Assembly (NCBI GenBank): GCA_028686145.1
Contig: JAQUCQ010000105.1
Location: 1-9,508 of the forward strand
DNA from: Desulfuromonadaceae bacterium
GTDB lineage: Bacteria; Desulfobacterota; Desulfuromonadia; Geobacterales; Pseudopelobacteraceae
DNA: 9,508 bases
Direction: 5' to 3'
The translations under genes were made by a program, and so were the position numbers. This document shows positions 4,818-9,508 of the stretch, one piece after another; the first letter of the stretch is position 1, and every line of letters begins with the position of its first letter. The notes below the pieces were generated by a model. It was not told where the DNA came from, searched no databases, and saw only the letters and a list, made by a program, of their open reading frames with translations.

Positions 4818-7800
4818 ATGGCTTATTCTATTGCCAATAATCACCTCTTGCGTAAAAACTTTGCCAAGATAAAGAACATAATCGAAATCCCCAACCTGAT
4901 TGACATTCAGAAGGATTCCTATAGGCGCTTTCTGCAACAGGAAGTACCCGCAGAATCACGTTTGAATACCGGTCTTGAAGCTGTATTCAGGAGCGTTTTC
5001 CCGATCAAAGATTTTAGTGAAAGCGCTTCTCTCGAATATGTGTCGTACGCACTCAACAAGCCAAAATATGATGTTGATGAATGTCACCAGCGTGGCATGA
5101 CCTACGCTGCTCCGATGAAAGTTAAAGTGCGTCTTGTCATCTGGGATGCCGGTAAAGATTCTACCGTCAAAGCAATCAAGGACATCAAAGAACAAGAGGT
5201 CTACTTTGGTGAAATCCCGCTTATGACCGATAACGGGACTTTTATCATTAACGGGACTGAACGGGTAATAGTAAGTCAGTTGCACCGTTCACCAGGTGTC
5301 TTTTTTGACCACGACAAAGGCAAAACCCACTCAAGCGGCAAGGTATTGTATTCAGCCCGCGTTATTCCGTATCGCGGATCATGGCTGGATTTTGAATTTG
5401 ACCACAAAGATATTCTGTATGTTCGTATAGACCGCCGCAGAAAAATGCCGGCAACAGTACTGCTTAAAGCATTGGGTTATTCAGTTGAACAACTTCTCAA
5501 CTACTATTACAAGAGTGAAGAAGTTTTCATCGGGCCTGAATTGATAACCAAAAGTATTGAGCCTGAACTTCTGTCTCTTCAAAAAGCGATAGTTGATGTA
5601 ATTGACCCTGCAAGTGGTGAAGTTCTTGTCAAAGCAAATCGTAAATACACAAAATCTTCGATTAAAAAGATACAAGAGCGGGGAATTAAATCTGTCCCGG
5701 CAACTATCGAAGACATTCTTGGCCGTTACGCATCATCTGACATAGTTGATCCAAACACAGGCGAGATTATTATTGAATGCAATGATGAAGTTACCCTTGA
5801 CCGTTTTAATGAAGTTAAAGAGCGCGGGGTAACAACTTTTAAAGTATTATATATAGATAACTTGCACATAACGTCTTCTTTCCGCGACACCTTGTTGATT
5901 GACAAGATCAGTTCAAGCGACGAAGGTCTCATTGAAATATATCGGCGTCTTCGCCCGGGAGATCCACCCACTCTAAAAAGTTCATTGGCACTCTTTGACA
6001 ATCTGTTTTTCAACCCAGAGCGCTATGATCTTTCGGCAGTTGGACGACTGAAGCTGAACTATAAACTTGGCCTCAAGGTCTGGCAGGACTGCATGGTATT
6101 AAATGCACCGTGCATGTTGAGCAGCGAAGATGTTGTCAATTTCGAATCACTTATAGCAAGACTACTCGACTCAAAAGATCATTTTTCACAGTATCTGATG
6201 ATGAAACTGCCCTCTGACCTTGCGAAAACTCTTAAAAAAATGGAGCCGGGTCAGGCTATCTCAGACAAACTAAGAGATCAGCTCTTGCTTGAACTTAATA
6301 ATATTATTCGCGACAATGATTTTTTCCAGAAAGATCTTTTTGCTACTCTCGAGCTTTCAAAGGCAACAACAAAACTCACTGAGGCAATTGACCAGGGTGG
6401 TTTTGACGAAAATCGCCGATTAATTGAAACGCTGCGGCGTAACAGAATGGTTTTTGAAGACCTGTATAGTTCCGACATAAAAATTGCTGTCAAAAATGAT
6501 ATTCTTGAAATAGTTCGGTATCTTATCGAGCTAAAGAATGGTCGCGGCACCATTGATGATATTGACCATTTGGGCAATCGCCGCGTCCGTGCCGTCGGCG
6601 AACTCTTGGAAAATCAGTACCGTATCGGCCTTGTTCGTATGGAACGAGCAATCAAAGAACGCATGAGCCTGCAGGAAGTTGAAAACCTCATGCCTCATGA
6701 CCTGATCAACTCTAAGCCTGTTTCTGCAGTTGTAAAAGAATTTTTTGGCTCTTCCCAGCTGTCCCAGTTTATGGACCAGACCAACCCGTTGTCTGAGGTT
6801 ACGCACAAGCGTCGTCTGTCAGCTCTGGGACCAGGCGGTTTGACTCGTGAACGTGCCGGTTTTGAGGTTCGAGACGTCCACCCTACCCACTATGGCCGCG
6901 TGTGCCCTATTGAGACTCCTGAGGGACCAAACATTGGTCTGATCGCCTCACTATCAACATACGCACGTATCAACGACCATGGCTTTGTAGAAACTCCGTT
7001 CCGCATCGTCCAAGAAGGCAAAGTAACTAATGAAGTCCGTTACTTCTCCGCACTTGAGGAAGAAGGGCATGCAATTGCCCAAGCAAATGCAGAACTTGAC
7101 GCTGACGGACGTTTCGTCAACGATTACAACTCGGCGCGTAAAAGTGGTGAGTTCATCCTTGTTCATCGGGATGAGATAGCTCTGATGGATGTTGCTCCAA
7201 TTCAGTTGGTATCGGTGGCTGCTGCCCTGATTCCGTTCCTTGAAAACGATGACGCTAACCGAGCCCTCATGGGATCAAACATGCAGCGTCAGGCTGTTCC
7301 ACTGCTGCGCGCCGACTCCCCTCTTGTTGGAACAGGTATGGAACGTATTGTTGCCCGAGATTCCGGTGTTTCCGTTATCGCCAAACATAACGGAGAGGTT
7401 GAATCAGTTGATGCTTCACGAATAGTCGTGAAGATCGATGAAAATGAGATCGATGAGAACGGTACCGGTGTTGATATATATAACCTGATCAAATTCGCAC
7501 GGTCCAATCAAAACACCTGTATTAACAATAAACCGGTGGTAAAGGTTGGAGACAAGGTTAAACGCGGAGCAGTAATTGCTGACGGACCATCCACTGATAT
7601 GGGTGAACTGGCTCTTGGGCAGAATATCGTTGTTGCCTTCATGCCGTGGGGCGGATACAACTACGAGGATTCGATCCTCATCTCTGAAAAACTTATAAAA
7701 GACGACCGTTACACCTCTATCCACATTGAGGAATTCGAGTGTGTTGCTCGTGATACAAAACTCGGCAAAGAGGAAATAACATCGGACATCCCGAACCTTG

Positions 7801-9317
7801 GAGAGGAAACACTCAAGGATCTCGATGAATCAGGCATTATCCGCATCGGCGCTGAAGTAAAACCAGGTGACATCCTGGTAGGAAAAATAACTCCAAAAGG
7901 TGAAACACAACTTTCACCTGAAGAAAAACTTCTGCGGGCTATTTTCGGTGAAAAAGCTGGTGACGTACGCGACACTTCACTTACTGTCCCTCCGGGTGTT
8001 GAAGGGACAGTCATCGGTGCGAAGATTTTTTCTCGCAAAGGAAATGACAAGGATTCACGTACGGAGCTGATCGAGAAAGCAGAAGAGGACAAACTTCGCA
8101 AAGATGAACAGGATGAGATCCGGATTATCCGAGGGTCGGCAATTGGCAAATTGAAACGCCTATTGATCGGCAAAACCCTGGCGGTCAAACTTGAAGACAG
8201 CAAAGGGAATCTTGTCCTTGCAAAGGGTAAACAAATAACGGAAGAGTCGCTGCAGACCCTGGCACATTCCGTGTGGAGCACCATTTCGGTAAGTGATGAC
8301 AACGAAACCGATGACAAAGTACACCATATTCTTGAAACTCTTAACCGCCAGATTGATCTGATCAACACAGTTTTTGAGGACAAGATTCAGAAACTGAAGC
8401 GTGGTGACGATCTGCCGCCAGGTGTTATCAAGATGGTCAAGATTTACATTTCCATCAAGCGTAAACTTCAGGTCGGAGATAAGATGGCCGGCCGCCACGG
8501 TAATAAGGGTGTTGTTTCCCGTATTTTACCGGAAGAAGATATGCCGTATATGGAAGACGGCCGGCCGGTTGAGATCGTTCTTAATCCGCTCGGGGTACCA
8601 TCACGTATGAACGTAGGCCAAATTTTGGAGACGCATCTGGGGTGGGCTGCAAAGGGTATCGGGTGGAAGATTGAGGATATGCTTGAAAAACATACCTCTG
8701 AAGAGAACTTGAAGCTGTATTTGAAAGATGTCTACGGTGACGATGAAGTCGGGGCATTTATTGACGCCCTTGACCGTACGGAGTTACTTAAAGTTGCTCG
8801 GCGCCTGCAACGCGGCGTAGCAATGGCTACCCCGGTTTTTGAGGGTGCGTCAGAATTACAGATCAAGGCAATGCTTGGGAAAGCAAATTTTAATTCATCA
8901 GGTCAGGTCACTCTATTTGATGGACGTACCGGCGACCCTTTCAGCAACAAGGTAACTGTTGGAGTCATGTACATGCTTAAACTTCACCATCTTGTTGATG
9001 ACAAGATCCACGCTCGTTCTATTGGGCCATACAGTCTCGTGACTCAGCAACCTCTGGGCGGTAAAGCTCAGTTTGGTGGTCAGAGACTCGGCGAGATGGA
9101 AGTGTGGGCCATGGAAGCCTACGGTGCAGCGCATGCACTTCAGGAATTCCTGACTGTCAAGTCGGATGATGTTTCCGGGCGAACCCGCATGTACGAGGCG
9201 ATAGTTAAAGGCAAACATACTCTGGAACCTGGTTTGCCCGAGTCGTTCAACGTTCTCATCAAGGAACTTCAGTCCCTCTGTCTCGATGTTGACCTGCTCG
9301 AAGGCGAAGAAGAATAG
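4818..9317 (+). CDS. rpoB: DNA-directed RNA polymerase beta subunit, with extra internal block
   Basis: RpoB forms half of the RNA polymerase active-site cleft. The 1499 residues exceed E. coli (1342) and the length I expect in Desulfuromonadia (about 1370). In order: the N-terminal protrusion and lobe (MAYSIANNHLLRKNFAKIKN); the tandem VDP-x-x-GE repeats of the usual proteobacterial lobe insertion (about 265-350); the extra block (420-558); KNGRGTIDDIDHLGNRR; the rifampicin pocket from F642, with Q650, D653, H663 and S668 matching E. coli Q513, D516, H526 and S531; YNYEDSIL with E950/D951 (E. coli E813/D814); the second usual proteobacterial insertion; GDKMAGRHGNKG with K1222 and K1230 (E. 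coli K1065/K1073); and C-terminal FGGQRLGEMEVWAMEAYGAA. Rifampicin-contact residues are intact, so sensitivity is predicted. AAAGGAG (4806-4812) supports the start. The gene ends with tandem stops TAG TAA. Confidence 0.98.
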   Translation: MAYSIANNHLLRKNFAKIKNIIEIPNLIDIQKDSYRRFLQQEVPAESRLNTGLEAVFRSVFPIKDFSESASLEYVSYALNKPKYDVDECHQRGMTYAAPMKVKVRLVIWDAGKDSTVKAIKDIKEQEVYFGEIPLMTDNGTFIINGTERVIVSQLHRSPGVFFDHDKGKTHSSGKVLYSARVIPYRGSWLDFEFDHKDILYVRIDRRRKMPATVLLKALGYSVEQLLNYYYKSEEVFIGPELITKSIEPELLSLQKAIVDVIDPASGEVLVKANRKYTKSSIKKIQERGIKSVPATIEDILGRYASSDIVDPNTGEIIIECNDEVTLDRFNEVKERGVTTFKVLYIDNLHITSSFRDTLLIDKISSSDEGLIEIYRRLRPGDPPTLKSSLALFDNLFFNPERYDLSAVGRLKLNYKLGLKVWQDCMVLNAPCMLSSEDVVNFESLIARLLDSKDHFSQYLMMKLPSDLAKTLKKMEPGQAISDKLRDQLLLELNNIIRDNDFFQKDLFATLELSKATTKLTEAIDQGGFDENRRLIETLRRNRMVFEDLYSSDIKIAVKNDILEIVRYLIELKNGRGTIDDIDHLGNRRVRAVGELLENQYRIGLVRMERAIKERMSLQEVENLMPHDLINSKPVSAVVKEFFGSSQLSQFMDQTNPLSEVTHKRRLSALGPGGLTRERAGFEVRDVHPTHYGRVCPIETPEGPNIGLIASLSTYARINDHGFVETPFRIVQEGKVTNEVRYFSALEEEGHAIAQANAELDADGRFVNDYNSARKSGEFILVHRDEIALMDVAPIQLVSVAAALIPFLENDDANRALMGSNMQRQAVPLLRADSPLVGTGMERIVARDSGVSVIAKHNGEVESVDASRIVVKIDENEIDENGTGVDIYNLIKFARSNQNTCINNKPVVKVGDKVKRGAVIADGPSTDMGELALGQNIVVAFMPWGGYNYEDSILISEKLIKDDRYTSIHIEEFECVARDTKLGKEEITSDIPNLGEETLKDLDESGIIRIGAEVKPGDILVGKITPKGETQLSPEEKLLRAIFGEKAGDVRDTSLTVPPGVEGTVIGAKIFSRKGNDKDSRTELIEKAEEDKLRKDEQDEIRIIRGSAIGKLKRLLIGKTLAVKLEDSKGNLVLAKGKQITEESLQTLAHSVWSTISVSDDNETDDKVHHILETLNRQIDLINTVFEDKIQKLKRGDDLPPGVIKMVKIYISIKRKLQVGDKMAGRHGNKGVVSRILPEEDMPYMEDGRPVEIVLNPLGVPSRMNVGQILETHLGWAAKGIGWKIEDMLEKHTSEENLKLYLKDVYGDDEVGAFIDALDRTELLKVARRLQRGVAMATPVFEGASELQIKAMLGKANFNSSGQVTLFDGRTGDPFSNKVTVGVMYMLKLHHLVDDKIHARSIGPYSLVTQQPLGGKAQFGGQRLGEMEVWAMEAYGAAHALQEFLTVKSDDVSGRTRMYEAIVKGKHTLEPGLPESFNVLIKELQSLCLDVDLLEGEEE
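6075..6491 (+). other. About 139-codon insertion in the beta lobe of RpoB
   Basis: Residues about 420-558 separate two segments that are nearly adjacent in other beta subunits: DLSAVGRLKLNYKLGL and NDILEIVRYLIELKNGRG. In E. coli and remembered Geobacter sequences only some 10-15 residues lie between them. The block is rich in Leu, Lys, Asp and Glu and looks mainly alpha-helical and soluble; predicted helices are near 436-451, 465-474, 481-498, 502-524 and 530-549. Two cysteines (C425, C432) lie near its start. I see no zinc site, no transmembrane stretch, no nuclease motif and no intein splice residues, and the frame continues through it. By position it would project from the beta lobe near the downstream DNA channel. 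Function unknown; exact edges need an alignment. Confidence 0.75.
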
Positions 9318-9336
9318 TAAAGATTTCCTGGCCAAA

Positions 9337-9352
9337 GTCTGCGTCATCAGAC
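9337..9352 (+). repeat. Small hairpin between rpoB and rpoC
   Basis: GTCTG and CAGAC pair around the loop CGTCAT in the 66-base gap. There is no T-run after it, so rpoC should be read through. Five pairs alone could be chance. Confidence 0.3.
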
Positions 9353-9370
9353 AAACGGTTTCAGATAAAC

Positions 9371-9375
9371 GGAGG
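9371..9375 (+). promoter_or_regulatory. Shine-Dalgarno for the rpoC GTG start
   Basis: GGAGG lies 8 bases before GTG 9384 and supports that non-ATG start. Confidence 0.8.
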
Positions 9376-9383
9376 AAAGCATC

Positions 9384-9508
9384 GTGGAAGATTATTTCAG
9401 CTTTTTTGATAAACCAAAAGATCCACTCCACTTTTCAGCTATACGCATATCGATTTCATCTCCTGACAAAATTCGGGAGCGTTCTCACGGTGAAGTAAAA
9501 AAACCGGA
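9384..9508 (+). CDS. rpoC: DNA-directed RNA polymerase beta' subunit (3' end cut by window)
   Basis: RpoC carries the catalytic NADFDGD aspartates, the clamp and the trigger loop; all of these lie beyond the window. Only 41 codons and two bases are present. They read MEDYFSFFDKPKDPLHFSAI and continue through IRERSHGEVKKP, the standard beta' N-terminus that leads into the zinc-binding domain. The GTG start is fixed by GGAGG at 8 bases and by the family N-terminus MEDxFSFF. It follows rpoB by 66 bases in the same direction, the universal rpoBC order, and is surely cotranscribed with it. Confidence 0.95.
   Translation, partial: MEDYFSFFDKPKDPLHFSAIRISISSPDKIRERSHGEVKKP

Noticed and set aside
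5610..5865. Tandem VDP-x-x-GE repeats in RpoB as a novel duplication
   Set aside because: The same two-repeat module is present in E. coli beta (the usual proteobacterial lobe insertion).
7709..8383. A 224-codon open frame on the - strand inside rpoB, and several other antisense frames across the window
   Set aside because: They lie opposite strongly conserved genes, have low-complexity Ser/Arg-rich translations, and show no ribosome site or family match. They are shadows of the + strand coding.
9331..9339. GCCAAAGTC in the rpoB-rpoC gap repeats part of the L10 leader outer stem (3568-3576)
   Set aside because: A 9-base match without the partner strand or kink-turn; probably chance.

Overview
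The window holds the EF-Tu / L33 / tRNA-Trp / SecE-NusG / rplKAJL-rpoBC locus of a bacterium, all on the + strand, in the order tuf (5' end cut) - rpmG - tRNA-Trp(CCA) - secE - nusG - rplK - rplA - [L10 leader RNA] - rplJ - rplL - [hairpin, likely attenuator] - rpoB - rpoC (3' end cut). No mobile element, CRISPR array, integrase, phage gene or defence gene is visible. Both edges cut real genes: tuf lacks only about three codons, and only the first 41 codons of rpoC are present.

The proteins read as former Deltaproteobacteria, most like Desulfuromonadia (Geobacter / Pelobacter / Desulfuromonas relatives). The best clues are the NusG C-terminus, the RpoB N-terminus and the long RpoB core, which match remembered sequences of that group closely. 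This is family recognition from memory, not a search. Base composition is moderate.

Positions 1-1510 carry the translation genes tuf and rpmG and a tRNA-Trp with encoded CCA. Positions 1600-2321 carry secE and nusG, 11 bases apart. Positions 2385-4664 carry the L11, L1, L10 and L7/L12 genes, with a well-formed L10-type leader between rplA and rplJ for feedback control by L10-(L7/L12). Positions 4665-4817 are non-coding and hold an 11-bp hairpin that probably tunes transcription into rpoBC. Three genes start at non-ATG codons set by strong Shine-Dalgarno sequences: secE GTG, rplJ TTG and rpoC GTG.

The one clearly unusual item is in rpoB. At 1499 codons it is about 130 codons longer than I expect for this group (about 1370). 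The excess is a single mostly helical block, residues about 420-558 (6075-6491), in the beta lobe between the NYKLGL segment and the KNGRGTIDDIDHLGNRR segment. The reading frame is intact and all core motifs flank it normally. It is the best candidate here for an undescribed lineage-specific RNA polymerase insertion. Otherwise this is a conserved housekeeping region and I see no new multi-gene system.
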